Assembly: GCA_964535215.1 (NCBI GenBank)
Contig: CAZHST010000011.1
Location: 1-64,000 of the forward strand
Length of the DNA: 64,000 nt
DNA from: JACQHM01 sp964535215
GTDB taxonomy: Bacteria; Methylomirabilota; Methylomirabilia; Methylomirabilales; JACQHM01
Direction of reading: 5' to 3'
This document shows, piece after piece, positions 23,821 to 31,912 of the stretch. Made by a program: the position numbers and the translations under genes. The notes beneath the pieces were generated by a model. It saw nothing but the letters and a program-made list of their open reading frames with translations. It made no database searches and was not told where the DNA came from. Numbering within the stretch: position 1 is the stretch's first letter; the number at the start of each line of letters is the position of its first letter.

Positions 23821-25609
23821 CCTCTACCGGGACCCAAGCCTGATCGAAGGCTTCTTCGAAGAAGCTCACGAGCTTCTCCAGGATCTGGAGCAGTGTCTCC
23901 TGGCCCTGGAGGCCACCCCTGGGGACCCGGAGGTCCTCAACCGGGCTTTCCGCTCAGCCCACACCATCAAGGGGAACAGCGGGATGCTGGGATTCGAGGA
24001 GATCACCCAGTTCACCCATGCCCTGGAGGAGGTGCTGGACCGCCTCCGGAAGGGACGGCTGGCCTCCTCCCGGGCCATGGATACCCTCCTCGCCTCGGTC
24101 GATGTCCTGAAGGGACTGCTCGCTTCGGCCCGGGGGGAGGGAGCGCCTCCTAAGGGGCGGGATCAGATCCTCACAGTGATGAGTTCCTTGAGTTCCTTGA
24201 TAAGTTCCTTGGGTTCATCGGGTTCATCTGCTCTCGAAGAACCCCACAAACCCAATGAACCCCACAAACCCGATAACCCAAGCGAGGAGGATGGGTTCGG
24301 CCTCTTCGGCCAGACGGGTGGCCCGGGAGATGGGGAGCTTAAGCCTGGGGTCTTCAGACCGGAGGCCTCGGTCTCTGGTCTCCCATCTCCAGTTTCCATG
24401 GACACCGGTTCCATACGGGTCTCCCTAGAGAAGGTGGACAAGCTCATCAATCTCGCCGGGGAGCTGGCCATCGCCAATTCCATGGTGGTCCAGCTCGTCT
24501 CCCGGTTCAGCCTCGACAAGCTCCCGCTCCTTCAGCAGGCCGTGGCCGAGGTGGAGCGGCATGCCCGGGAACTCCAGGAACGGATCATGGGCATTCGGAT
24601 GCTCCCGATCCGAAATGTCTTCCACCGGTTCCCCCGGCTGGTGCGCGACTTGGCCGGTCAGCTCGGCAAACGGATCACCCTGGTGGCAAGCGGTGAGGAG
24701 ACGGAGTTGGACAAGTTGGTTATCGAGAAGATCGTGGATCCCCTCACTCATCTCGTCCGCAACGCGGTGGACCACGGCATCGAACCACCTGACGTCCGGC
24801 TGAAGCAGGGCAAACCCGAGCAGGGCACCATCCAGCTTCACGCCTATCAGCAGGGGGGGAGCATCTTCATCGAGGTGGCCGATGACGGGCGGGGCTTAGA
24901 CCGGGACCGGATCCTCCGGAAGGGGATCGAAGCCGGCCTGGTCACGGCCGATGAGGCCCTGAGCGATGATCGGGTCTTTTCCCTCATCTTTGAGCCGGGG
25001 TTCTCGACGGCGGAGCAGGTGACCGAAACCTCGGGGCGGGGGGTGGGGATGGACGTCGTGAAGCGGAACATCGAGGCCCTGGGGGGGTCGATCGCCATCC
25101 AGAGCCAGCCGGGACGGGGAACCCGCTTCACGATCACGCTGCCGATGACGTTGGCCATCCTGGACGGGCAGTTGCTCCAGGTAGGGAGAGAGGTCTACAT
25201 CCTCCCGCTGGTCAACATCGTGGAGTCGCTTCGTCCCCGGATCGAGGAGGTCAGGACGGTGTTCGGCCGGGGGGAGGTCCTCCGCGTCCGGGGGGAGGTC
25301 GTGCCGATCCTCAAGCTCTACGAGGTCTTCGGCGTTGAGCCGGTGACCCCGGATCCCACCCGGGGGCTCCTCGTCATCGTGGAGAGCGACCGGGGGAAGG
25401 TCGCCCTCCTAGTGGATGAACTCCTGGAGCAGCAGCAGGTGGTCATCAAAAGCCTGGAGGCTAACTTTCAGAAGGTCCCGGGGGTAGCCGGGGCCACGAT
25501 CCTGGGGGATGGTCGGGTGGCCCTGATCCTCGATGTGCCGGGGCTTCTCGCCCGGGCCAGGATGAACGGTGGGCAGAGGAGGGAGAGCGATGATGGGATG
25601 GTTTTCTAA
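23813..25609 (+). CDS. cheA: Chemotaxis histidine kinase CheA
   Basis: The 598-residue kinase has a P1 phosphotransfer domain with H50 (SAHTIKGNSGMLGF), P3 dimerisation from about 205 (SLEKVDKLINLAGELAIANS), P4 ATPase (LTHLVRNAVDHGIEPP, ADDGRGLD, SGRGVGMDVVK) and a P5 CheW-like domain. A separate P2 CheY-binding domain is not seen. Instead, residues about 120-205 are low-complexity (EEPHKPNEPHKPDNP, SVSGLPSPVSM) and encoded by repeat DNA at 24179-24290 and 24358-24400. It overlaps cheY upstream and the MCP gene downstream. Confidence 0.95.
   Translation: MDDLYRDPSLIEGFFEEAHELLQDLEQCLLALEATPGDPEVLNRAFRSAHTIKGNSGMLGFEEITQFTHALEEVLDRLRKGRLASSRAMDTLLASVDVLKGLLASARGEGAPPKGRDQILTVMSSLSSLISSLGSSGSSALEEPHKPNEPHKPDNPSEEDGFGLFGQTGGPGDGELKPGVFRPEASVSGLPSPVSMDTGSIRVSLEKVDKLINLAGELAIANSMVVQLVSRFSLDKLPLLQQAVAEVERHARELQERIMGIRMLPIRNVFHRFPRLVRDLAGQLGKRITLVASGEETELDKLVIEKIVDPLTHLVRNAVDHGIEPPDVRLKQGKPEQGTIQLHAYQQGGSIFIEVADDGRGLDRDRILRKGIEAGLVTADEALSDDRVFSLIFEPGFSTAEQVTETSGRGVGMDVVKRNIEALGGSIAIQSQPGRGTRFTITLPMTLAILDGQLLQVGREVYILPLVNIVESLRPRIEEVRTVFGRGEVLRVRGEVVPILKLYEVFGVEPVTPDPTRGLLVIVESDRGKVALLVDELLEQQQVVIKSLEANFQKVPGVAGATILGDGRVALILDVPGLLARARMNGGQRRESDDGMVF
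24179..24290 (+). repeat. Inverted heptamer repeat tract inside the cheA linker
   Basis: GTTCCTTGA and GGGTTCATC units are followed by GAACCCCACAAACCCAAT units, which are broadly the complement, so the tract can form a long hairpin. It encodes SSLSSLISSLGSSGSS and then EEPHKPNEPHKPDNP between P1 and P3 of CheA. A similar arrangement occurs at the start of cheB. Confidence 0.7.
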
Positions 25610-27308
25610 CATGGGGATCCGCACTAAACTCTTCGTCGGGGTTGGAGCCCTGATCCTCCTGGTCATCTCGGTCGCCGGGGTAGGCTATCAAGGGCTCAGG
25701 GGGGTGAACGGCTATTTGACCAGGATGCACGACGAGCATCTCACCGTCGCCCTCTCCCTGGCGGAAACAGGCTCGAACCTGAACGCGGTCCGGGCGTCCT
25801 TGCTCGCCATGATGGCTGCTAAAGACCGGGAGACGCTGGAGAAGCAGCATGCCCGAATCAAGGAGCTGACGCGGGAGATCGACACATCCTTCGAGCAGCT
25901 CCTGGGCGGGTCGTTGAGGGGGGAGCTTAAGGCCAGGATCGGGAAGGTGAAGGAGATCTGGGAGGCGTTCCGGGACACCCGGGACACCCAGCTCATCCCT
26001 CTGATCTATAAGGGGCACCTGGAGGAGGCCCGGGCCCTGGCCACAGGGATCCAGGCGGAGCAGTTCCAGGCCTTCTCCAGCGGGGCCGCCCAGCTCATCC
26101 AGGAAGCCCGGGAGCAGGCGGACCGCTTCAGGGAAGAGGGGGCCCGACGCTATCGCTCCTCGGTCCTCCTCTTCCTCGGGCTCTCCGGCCTGGCCCTGTT
26201 TCTCGGGATCGCCATGGCGCTCCTCTACATGCGGGTCATGGCCGGCCCGCTGATCTCGCTGGTTCAGGTGCTCGGGCGGGTTGCCGGTGGGGATTTGACG
26301 GTCTCGGTGGAGGCAAAGTCCAAGGACGAGGTGGGCCAGGTGGCCGCCGCCGTCCGGCAGATGGTCGAGAAGCTCAGGGAGATTTTAAGCCATGTCGGGG
26401 CCGCGGCGGCCCAGGTGGCGACGGCCTCCCAGCAGCTCTCGGCGGCCACCGAGCAACTCTCGAGCGGGGCCCAGGAGCAGGCCTCGAGTCTGGAGGAGAC
26501 GGCGGCCTCGCTGGAGGAGATCACGGGTACCGTCAGGCAGAATGCGGACAACGCCCGGCAGGCGAATCAGGTCGCCATCGGCTCGCGGGACGTGGCCGAG
26601 AAAGGCAGGCAGGTGGTGGTCGCCGCTGTGGAAGCCATGGGAGAGATCAACCAATCGTCCAAGCGGATCGCCGACATCATCACGACCATTGACGAGATCG
26701 CCTTTCAGACGAACCTCCTGGCCTTGAACGCCGCGGTGGAGGCAGCCAGGGCGGGGGAGCAGGGGCGGGGGTTTGCCGTGGTGGCGGCCGAGATCCGGAA
26801 CCTGGCCCAGCGGTCGGCTCAGGCGGCCAGGGAGATCAAGGTGTTGATCCAGGACTCGGTGGGGAAGGTGGAAACTGGCTCGGAGCTGGTCAACAAGTCC
26901 GGTCAGACCTTGCAGGAGATCGTGACCTCGGTCAAGCGGGTGACCGACATCATCGCCGAGATCGCCGCGGCCTCCCAGGAGCAGGCGCAGGGGATCGAGC
27001 AGGTGAACAAGGCGGTAGCCCAGATGGATCAGGTGGTCCAGGCCAACGCGGCCCAGACCGAGGAGCTCTCTTCGACGGCCCAATCCCTCGCCGCCCAGGC
27101 CGCCGAGCTCCAGGCCCTGGTGGGGCGGTTCAAGCTGGATGTCAGACCCCAGACTGAAGACGCCAGACGCCAGACCCCAGGGGTGGCCCCTCGCCCCTTG
27201 GGGGAGGGGGGCAGGGTGAGGGGGAAGGCGAAGCCGGTCCTGGCCAGCGTCCCCACCGGGGACGGCTCAGCTCGGACGAAAGAGGACAACGGCTTCGAGG
27301 AGTTCTAG
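25590..27308 (+). CDS. Methyl-accepting chemotaxis protein
   Basis: The 572-residue receptor has a membrane helix at about 10-32, a periplasmic four-helix-type sensor region, a second helix near 185-210, HAMP, and the signalling hairpin with the tip DEIAFQTNLLALNAAVEAARAG. The frame is open from 25569; ATG 25590 follows GGAGGGAGAGCG. The tail linker (VRPQTEDARRQTPGVAPRP) is encoded by CAGACCC-type repeat DNA. The protein ends NGFEEF, whose last five residues GFEEF resemble the CheR/CheB docking pentapeptide (NWETF type). It is the only receptor in the window. Confidence 0.94.
   Translation: MMGWFSNMGIRTKLFVGVGALILLVISVAGVGYQGLRGVNGYLTRMHDEHLTVALSLAETGSNLNAVRASLLAMMAAKDRETLEKQHARIKELTREIDTSFEQLLGGSLRGELKARIGKVKEIWEAFRDTRDTQLIPLIYKGHLEEARALATGIQAEQFQAFSSGAAQLIQEAREQADRFREEGARRYRSSVLLFLGLSGLALFLGIAMALLYMRVMAGPLISLVQVLGRVAGGDLTVSVEAKSKDEVGQVAAAVRQMVEKLREILSHVGAAAAQVATASQQLSAATEQLSSGAQEQASSLEETAASLEEITGTVRQNADNARQANQVAIGSRDVAEKGRQVVVAAVEAMGEINQSSKRIADIITTIDEIAFQTNLLALNAAVEAARAGEQGRGFAVVAAEIRNLAQRSAQAAREIKVLIQDSVGKVETGSELVNKSGQTLQEIVTSVKRVTDIIAEIAAASQEQAQGIEQVNKAVAQMDQVVQANAAQTEELSSTAQSLAAQAAELQALVGRFKLDVRPQTEDARRQTPGVAPRPLGEGGRVRGKAKPVLASVPTGDGSARTKEDNGFEEF
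27141..27226 (+). repeat. Repeat tract inside the MCP C-terminal linker
   Basis: CAGACCCCAGACTGAAGACG-type heptamers (27147-27180) are followed by a GC-rich hairpin (CCCCTCGCCCCTTGGG then GGAGGGGGGCAGGGTGAGGG) in the flexible linker before the docking peptide. The frame stays open. Confidence 0.5.
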
Positions 27309-27793
27309 AGACGGAGGAACCGGTAGGCGGTCATGAGGAGAGCCAGCAAAGCGAACCAGATGTTCATCTGCCAGAAAAGCTGGCCGGAGCGGCGGTCGGT
27401 CTCCTGGCGAAGCTGGGTCAGCTCCTGGCGGAGCTGGGCGAACCCGGTGGTCATCTCCTGGCGGAGCGCCGCGTCGCCCTCCCGCAGCTCCTGGCGGAGC
27501 TGGGCCATCTCCTGGCGGAGCGCCGCGTCGCCCTCCCGCAGCTCCTGGCGGAGCGCCGCGTCGCCCTCCCGCAGCTCCTGCCGGAGGGCGGCATTGCCCT
27601 CTTTCACCTCCTGGCGGAGCTGGGCCATCTCCTGGCGGAGCTGGGCCATCTCCTGGCGGAGCTGGGCCATCTCCTGGCGGAGGGCGGCATTGCCCTCTTT
27701 CACCTCCTGGCGGAGCTGGAGGCCATCGGCCCGGAGGTCATCGAGCCGCCGATGGACATCGTCAATCCGTTTCGACAGTTCATCCTGAGCCAT
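27305..27793 (-). CDS. Repetitive coiled-coil protein with C-terminal membrane anchor
   Basis: The 162-residue protein lies on the opposite strand inside the chemotaxis cluster. Starting MAQDELSKRIDDVHRRLDDL, it consists of near-identical 7-residue (RQEMAQL) and 11-residue (RQELREGDAAL, RQEVKEGNAAL) units, then RSGQLFWQMNIWFALLALL as a single membrane helix. Heptads and hendecads fit a long left- or right-bending coiled coil. ATG 27793 has GGGAG upstream. Its stop overlaps the MCP stop at a shared CTAG. Similar DUF1640/bdr-like tail-anchored coiled coils exist in many bacteria, but I assign no function. Confidence 0.75.
   Translation of the reverse strand: MAQDELSKRIDDVHRRLDDLRADGLQLRQEVKEGNAALRQEMAQLRQEMAQLRQEMAQLRQEVKEGNAALRQELREGDAALRQELREGDAALRQEMAQLRQELREGDAALRQEMTTGFAQLRQELTQLRQETDRRSGQLFWQMNIWFALLALLMTAYRFLRL
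27447..27725 (-). repeat. In-frame tandem coding repeats (21- and 33-bp units)
   Basis: Units of 21 bp (plus-strand CTCCTGGCGGAGCTGGGCCAT) and 33 bp recur almost unchanged, always in multiples of three. Copy number could vary by slippage or recombination without frameshift. Confidence 0.85.
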
Positions 27794-27854
27794 AGGTGCT
27801 CCCACGATAGCACCATAGCGATGGCACTGTCAAGACTGGAGAAAGGGGGAAGCG

Positions 27855-28349
27855 ATGGAACAACTGGATGGGCTTTCTAGCCAGATCAGCTTTGCCACCG
27901 ACGGGAACCAGTACCTGACCTTCACGCTGGGGCAGGAGGAGTACGGCGTAGAGATCCTGAAGGTCCAGGAGATCAAGGGGTACTCGGCGATCACGCCGAT
28001 TCCGAACACGCCCCCCTACATCAAGGGGGTGATGAACCTTAGGGGGACGATCATCCCGGTGGTGGACCTCCGGTCGAAGTTCGCCATGGCGGAGGCGGAG
28101 TACAACCAGTTCACGGTGATCATCGTGGTGAAGGTGGGCCCGAAGGCCATAGGGCTGGTCGTGGACGCCGTCTCCGATGTGCTGAACATCCCCAAGACCG
28201 ACATCCAGGCCCCGCCGGACTTCGGGGCCCAGGTGGAGACCCGGTTCATCAGCGGTCTGGCCAAGGCGGGGGAAAAACTCGTCGTCCTCTTAGACATCGA
28301 CCGGGTCGTGAGGGATGACGAGCTGGCCGCCCTCGGCTCCACGAATTAG
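27855..28349 (+). CDS. cheW: Chemotaxis coupling protein CheW
   Basis: The 164-residue adaptor links the receptor to CheA. It is a single CheW domain: NQYLTFTLGQEEYGVEILKVQEI, NTPPYIKGVMNLRGTIIPVVDL, and IGLVVDAVSDVLNI. It begins behind GAAAGGGGGAAGCG. The 61-bp gap upstream is shared with the divergent coiled-coil gene, so it may have its own promoter, although no clear box is seen. cheR, cheD and cheB follow. Confidence 0.96.
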   Translation: MEQLDGLSSQISFATDGNQYLTFTLGQEEYGVEILKVQEIKGYSAITPIPNTPPYIKGVMNLRGTIIPVVDLRSKFAMAEAEYNQFTVIIVVKVGPKAIGLVVDAVSDVLNIPKTDIQAPPDFGAQVETRFISGLAKAGEKLVVLLDIDRVVRDDELAALGSTN

Positions 28350-28430
28350 GCGAACCTCGGACACACCATAACCTTTTACCCAGGAACTGTCCCTGCAGGG
28401 AAGGAAGGGAATGGGTGGTCAAACACGGAT

Positions 28431-29318
28431 ATGGGAAGCCAGGGGACAGCCAGCAATCTCCCTCAGTTCGGCGTTACGGCGGGATACGCGTTGAGCGACG
28501 AGGAGTTCCTCCTGTTCCGGGGCCTTATCAAAACCCAGACCGGGATTGCCCTGAGCGACTTCAAGCGATCCCTAGTCCAGGCCCGTTTGAGTAAGCGGCT
28601 CCGCCAGCTCGGCCTTCGGACCTTTCGCGAGTATTACGATTATCTCATGAAGCGAGATCCCACGGGGGAGGAACGGATCCGGTTCATCAACGCTATGACC
28701 ACCAACAAGACCGAGTTCTTCCGGGAACCGCACCACTTTACCTATCTCAAGGACGTCTGGCTGCCTTCTGTCCGGTCCCGCGCCGCAAAGACCGGCGAGC
28801 GGCGGATCCGGATCTGGTCTGCCGGCTGCTCCACGGGGGAAGAGCCCTACTCCATCGCCATTACCCTCTGGGAGGGCCTCCAGACCCTCCTGGGGTGGGA
28901 CGTCCGCATCCTGGCCTCGGACATTGATACCGAGGTGTTGGCCAGGGCCCAAGAGGGGGTGTATCCCCTGGATCAGGTCCGGGCTATCCCTCAAGACATG
29001 CTCTGCCGCTACTTCCAGAAGGAGACGGGGACCCAGGCAGACCTCGTCCGGGTTCTCCCGAAGCTCCGGGACCTGATCACCTTCCGCCGGATCAACCTCC
29101 TCGAGGAGCCCTGGCCGATCCGGACCCGGTTCGACGTCATCTTCTGTCGGAATGTGGTGATCTACTTCGATAAGCCCACCCAGCACCAGCTGTTCCACCG
29201 GTTTGAGGCCGCCCTTCAGGAGGAGGGGCTCCTCATCCTGGGCCATTCCGAGAGCCTGCTGGGGAGTGGGGCCCGGTTCCACCACCTGGGTCAGACGATC
29301 TACCAGAGGCTGAGCTGA
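28431..29318 (+). CDS. cheR: Chemotaxis protein methyltransferase CheR
   Basis: The 295-residue SAM-dependent enzyme methylates receptor glutamates. The N-terminal helical domain (LFRGLIKTQTGIALSDFKRS) and the methyltransferase domain with WSAGCSTGEEPYSIAI, LASDIDTEVLA and DVIFCRNVVIYFD are plain. The start region has a run of about 15 extra residues and the ribosome site is weak. Its stop overlaps the cheD start. The MCP tail GFEEF would be its docking site. Confidence 0.95.
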   Translation: MGSQGTASNLPQFGVTAGYALSDEEFLLFRGLIKTQTGIALSDFKRSLVQARLSKRLRQLGLRTFREYYDYLMKRDPTGEERIRFINAMTTNKTEFFREPHHFTYLKDVWLPSVRSRAAKTGERRIRIWSAGCSTGEEPYSIAITLWEGLQTLLGWDVRILASDIDTEVLARAQEGVYPLDQVRAIPQDMLCRYFQKETGTQADLVRVLPKLRDLITFRRINLLEEPWPIRTRFDVIFCRNVVIYFDKPTQHQLFHRFEAALQEEGLLILGHSESLLGSGARFHHLGQTIYQRLS

Positions 29319-29881
29319 TGGCTGAGAGCTTCTTAAGAGAGCGGCCCGAAATCGCGATCCATATTGGCGGCGTCCATGCCAGCCGGGAGCCGGTGGTCCT
29401 CAAGACGCTCCTCGGCTCCTGTATCGCTGTCTGCCTCTACGACCCTGGGGTCCGCATTGGCGGCATGAACCACTTCCTGCTGCCCGAATCCACCGACAAC
29501 TCCGACCGTGACGCCCCGTCCCGCTTCGGCATCCATGCGATGGATCTTCTGATCGGGGCCATGCTCAAGCTGGGGGCGGTCCGGGACCGGTTCGTGGCCA
29601 AGGTCTTCGGCGGAGGTCACGTCCTCCAGATCGCCGAGTCCCAGAATGGCGTCCCCCAACGGAACATCGACTTCGCCCACCGGTTCTTAAAGGTCGAGGC
29701 GATCCCGATCCTGGCCGAGGACGTGGGCGGGTATCAGCCCCGGCATGTCCGGTTCGAGACGGACACCGGCCGGGCCTTCGTCAAGCGGATAGGCGACAGG
29801 CACCTTGTCGCCCGCCTTGCCGAGGAGGAGGCTGCAATCCGACGGAAGCCGGTTCCTTACGGCGACATCACCCTCTTTTGA
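29318..29881 (+). CDS. cheD: Chemoreceptor glutamine deamidase CheD
   Basis: A 187-residue deamidase that converts receptor glutamines to glutamates. The catalytic Cys lies in LLGSCIAVCLYD and the His in GGMNHFLLP; FGGGHVLQ and RNIDFAHRFL are also typical. In organisms with CheC/CheX-type phosphatases, as here, CheD can bind and regulate them. It follows cheR with overlapping stop/start. Confidence 0.95.
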   Translation: MAESFLRERPEIAIHIGGVHASREPVVLKTLLGSCIAVCLYDPGVRIGGMNHFLLPESTDNSDRDAPSRFGIHAMDLLIGAMLKLGAVRDRFVAKVFGGGHVLQIAESQNGVPQRNIDFAHRFLKVEAIPILAEDVGGYQPRHVRFETDTGRAFVKRIGDRHLVARLAEEEAAIRRKPVPYGDITLF

Positions 29882-29885
29882 GTCA

Positions 29886-29990
29886 AGAGGGTTGATTGAG
29901 TTTATCGGGTTTTTGGGTTTTCGAACCCAATGAACGCAACAAACCCAATGAACGCAACAAACCCAATCAACTCAACAAACCCTAAAATTC
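29886..29990 (+). repeat. Inverted repeat tract spanning the cheB start
   Basis: A G/T-rich arm (GGGTTGATTGAG, TCGGGTTTTTGGG) is followed by AACCCAATGAACGCAACA in two copies and AACCCAATCAACTCAACA, its approximate complement. The start codon of cheB lies in the right arm. The same family occurs inside cheA. Confidence 0.7.
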
Positions 29991-31015
29991 GGGTGCTGAT
30001 CGTTGACGACTCGGCCTTCGTGCGGCAGGTCCTGACCAGGCTCCTCCTCCGGGATCCAGGGATTGAGGTGGTGGGGGTGGCGGCCGACCCTTACTTTGCC
30101 AGGGAGAAGATCCGGGCCTTGAAGCCTGATGTCCTGACCCTGGATGTGGAGATGCCCAGGATGGACGGCCTCACCTTCCTGGAGAAGCTCATGCGCGCCC
30201 ATCCTATGCCTGTGGTCATGGTCTCGTCCCTGACCCAGGAGGGGTGTGAGACGACCCTCCGGGCCCTGGAGCTTGGGGCTGTGGATTTCGTGGCCAAGCC
30301 GAAGCTCGACCTCCACGACCGGATGGAGGAAGTAGCAAGGGAGGTGATCGAGAAGATCAAGGCCGCGGCCCGGGCCCGGGTCCGTCCTCTGAGGATGGCC
30401 ATCCGGCCAAAGCCGATCGGGCCGATCCGACCCCTGATCACGACCACCCACCAGGTGATCGCCATCGGGGCTTCCACGGGCGGGACGGAGGCCCTCAGGG
30501 AGATTCTGGAGGCGATGCCTGCCGATGCGCCGGGGATCGTGATCGTCCAGCACATGCCTGAGAAGTTTACCAGGGCCTTCGCCGACCGCCTTAACCACCG
30601 GTGTACGGTAAGGGTGAAGGAGGCGGAGGATGGAGACCGGGTCCTGGCAGGCCACGCCCTCATCGCCCCCGGCAACTACCACCTCAGGCTCTTTCGGGAT
30701 GGGGCTAGCTACCGGGTGCGGGTGGACCAGGGACCTCCGGTCAACCGGCATCGGCCGTCGGTGGACGTCCTCTTCCAGTCCACCGCCCTGGCGGCAGGGC
30801 GGAACGCAGTCGGGGTCATCCTGACCGGCATGGGGGATGATGGAGCCCGGGGGCTTTTGGCCATGAAGCAGGCCGGCGCCCACACCATCGCTCAGGATGA
30901 GCCGACCTGTGTTGTGTTCGGCATGCCGAAAGAGGCCATCGCTTTAGGTGCCGTGGACCATGTGCTTCCCCTTCCCGAGATCGCACGCGCCGTTCTTAAA
31001 CTGGCAGGAGGTTAA
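29930..31015 (+). CDS. cheB: Chemotaxis methylesterase/glutamine deamidase CheB
   Basis: A receiver (IRVLIVDDSAFVRQVLT, acceptor in TLDVEMPRMDG, AKP) is followed by the esterase domain with catalytic Ser in IGASTGGTEAL, His in VQHMPEKFT and Asp in TGMGDDGARG. CheB removes methyl groups from receptors when phosphorylated by CheA. The first 18 residues (MNATNPMNATNPINSTNP) are encoded by tandem repeat DNA, so ATG 29930, ATG 29948 or a start just before IRVLIVDD are all possible. No usual ribosome site is visible. Confidence 0.95.
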   Translation: MNATNPMNATNPINSTNPKIRVLIVDDSAFVRQVLTRLLLRDPGIEVVGVAADPYFAREKIRALKPDVLTLDVEMPRMDGLTFLEKLMRAHPMPVVMVSSLTQEGCETTLRALELGAVDFVAKPKLDLHDRMEEVAREVIEKIKAAARARVRPLRMAIRPKPIGPIRPLITTTHQVIAIGASTGGTEALREILEAMPADAPGIVIVQHMPEKFTRAFADRLNHRCTVRVKEAEDGDRVLAGHALIAPGNYHLRLFRDGASYRVRVDQGPPVNRHRPSVDVLFQSTALAAGRNAVGVILTGMGDDGARGLLAMKQAGAHTIAQDEPTCVVFGMPKEAIALGAVDHVLPLPEIARAVLKLAGG

Positions 31016-31019
31016 ACCG

Positions 31020-31778
31020 ATGCCCCGTGCGGAGGAGACGATAAAGACCCGCCCGATCCTGGTCATTGACGACGATCCCCGGTCGTGTGAGCTGGTGGTC
31101 TCCATTCTCGAAGGCGCATGGTTCAAGGTCCTTTCGGCTCCGGATGGCCCGTCAGGGATTGAAACGGCCCGGGCGGCTCAGCCCGCCGTCATCATCCTGG
31201 ATATGATGATGCCTGGGATCAATGGGGTCGAGACGTGCCAGCGGCTGAAACAGGATCCTATCCTCAGGGATATTCCCGTGGTCGGCGTCACAGCCTCAGC
31301 AGACCCGACGTATACGGCGAAGGTCTTTCGCGCCGGGGCCGAGTTCTTTCTGCCGAAACCTTTTAGTGCGCATGGCCTGATCCATGTGGTGAAGTTGGCC
31401 GAGGAGTTAGCTCAGAACGATCCGAGGCGGCACCGCCGCGGACCTCATCCCCGTTTCCCGGCTGAGCTTCCTGTCCGGTGCCTCGCCGGCGGGGAGGAGG
31501 GTGCGACCCGGGAGATCGTGGGTCGGACGGGGAACGTAAGCTTGGGTGGCCTCCTGCTCCTTCTGCCCGAGAGGCTGGCGCCCGGTACCGTTTTTCGCCT
31601 CTGGCTGAGGCTCCCCGAAGGGGCAATTCCCGCCGAGGGTGTCGTTGTCTGGCAGAATCCCCAGCCGATGGGCGACGGGAGGATCCGCCATGGCACCCGG
31701 CTCCTCGGTTTCGCGAACAACGCTGATCTCGTCCGGTATCGACGCTATCTCAGCCAGATCGCGGCAGGCCGTTTTTAA
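31020..31778 (+). CDS. Response regulator with PilZ domain
   Basis: The 252-residue protein has a receiver at 1-130 (RPILVIDDDPRSCELVVSIL, acceptor in IILDMMMPGINGVE, LPKPF) and a C-terminal PilZ domain (HRRGPHPRFPAEL, GNVSLGGLLLLLPE). The N-x-S-x-x-G half of the c-di-GMP motif is kept. The RxxxR half looks like R-R-G-P-H-P-R, one residue longer than consensus, so c-di-GMP binding is possible but not assured. ATG 31020 follows GGCAGGAGG and lies 4 bp after cheB. It could tie chemotactic phosphorylation to c-di-GMP control of motility. Confidence 0.85.
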   Translation: MPRAEETIKTRPILVIDDDPRSCELVVSILEGAWFKVLSAPDGPSGIETARAAQPAVIILDMMMPGINGVETCQRLKQDPILRDIPVVGVTASADPTYTAKVFRAGAEFFLPKPFSAHGLIHVVKLAEELAQNDPRRHRRGPHPRFPAELPVRCLAGGEEGATREIVGRTGNVSLGGLLLLLPERLAPGTVFRLWLRLPEGAIPAEGVVVWQNPQPMGDGRIRHGTRLLGFANNADLVRYRRYLSQIAAGRF

Positions 31779-31785
31779 ATAAAGC

Positions 31786-31813
31786 TCAAGGAAAGCGGGT
31801 TGGCTGCCGATAA
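31786..31813 (+). promoter_or_regulatory. Sigma-28-like promoter of the flgM operon
   Basis: A perfect GCCGATAA (31806-31813) with TCAAGGAA twelve bases upstream lies 100 bp before flgM. The -35 box is weak. flgMNKL operons are commonly read by sigma-28, which supports the call. Confidence 0.5.
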
Positions 31814-31852
31814 CCATAGAAGGGGACGTGTTGCTTGTCACGTTCAGATCTC

Positions 31853-31903
31853 ATACCCCTTCTCCCCCTCCCCTTCAAGGGGAGGGAAAGGGTAGGGGTG
31901 GGG
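31853..31903 (+). repeat. GC-rich inverted repeat in the flgM leader
   Basis: TACCCCTTCTCCCCCTCCCC and GGGGAGGGAAAGGGTAGGGG flank a TTCAA loop, with a perfect CCCTCCCC/GGGGAGGG core. The hairpin ends next to the flgM ribosome site GGGAGGTGA. Related CCCCTTCAAGGGG hairpins occur before fliF (56933) and in the MCP gene. Confidence 0.6.
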
Positions 31904-31912
31904 AGGTGACCC

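Noticed and set aside
27447..27725. CRISPR-like spacing of 21-bp repeats
   Set aside because: The units are contiguous, codon-phased and encode a coiled coil; there are no unique spacers and no cas genes.
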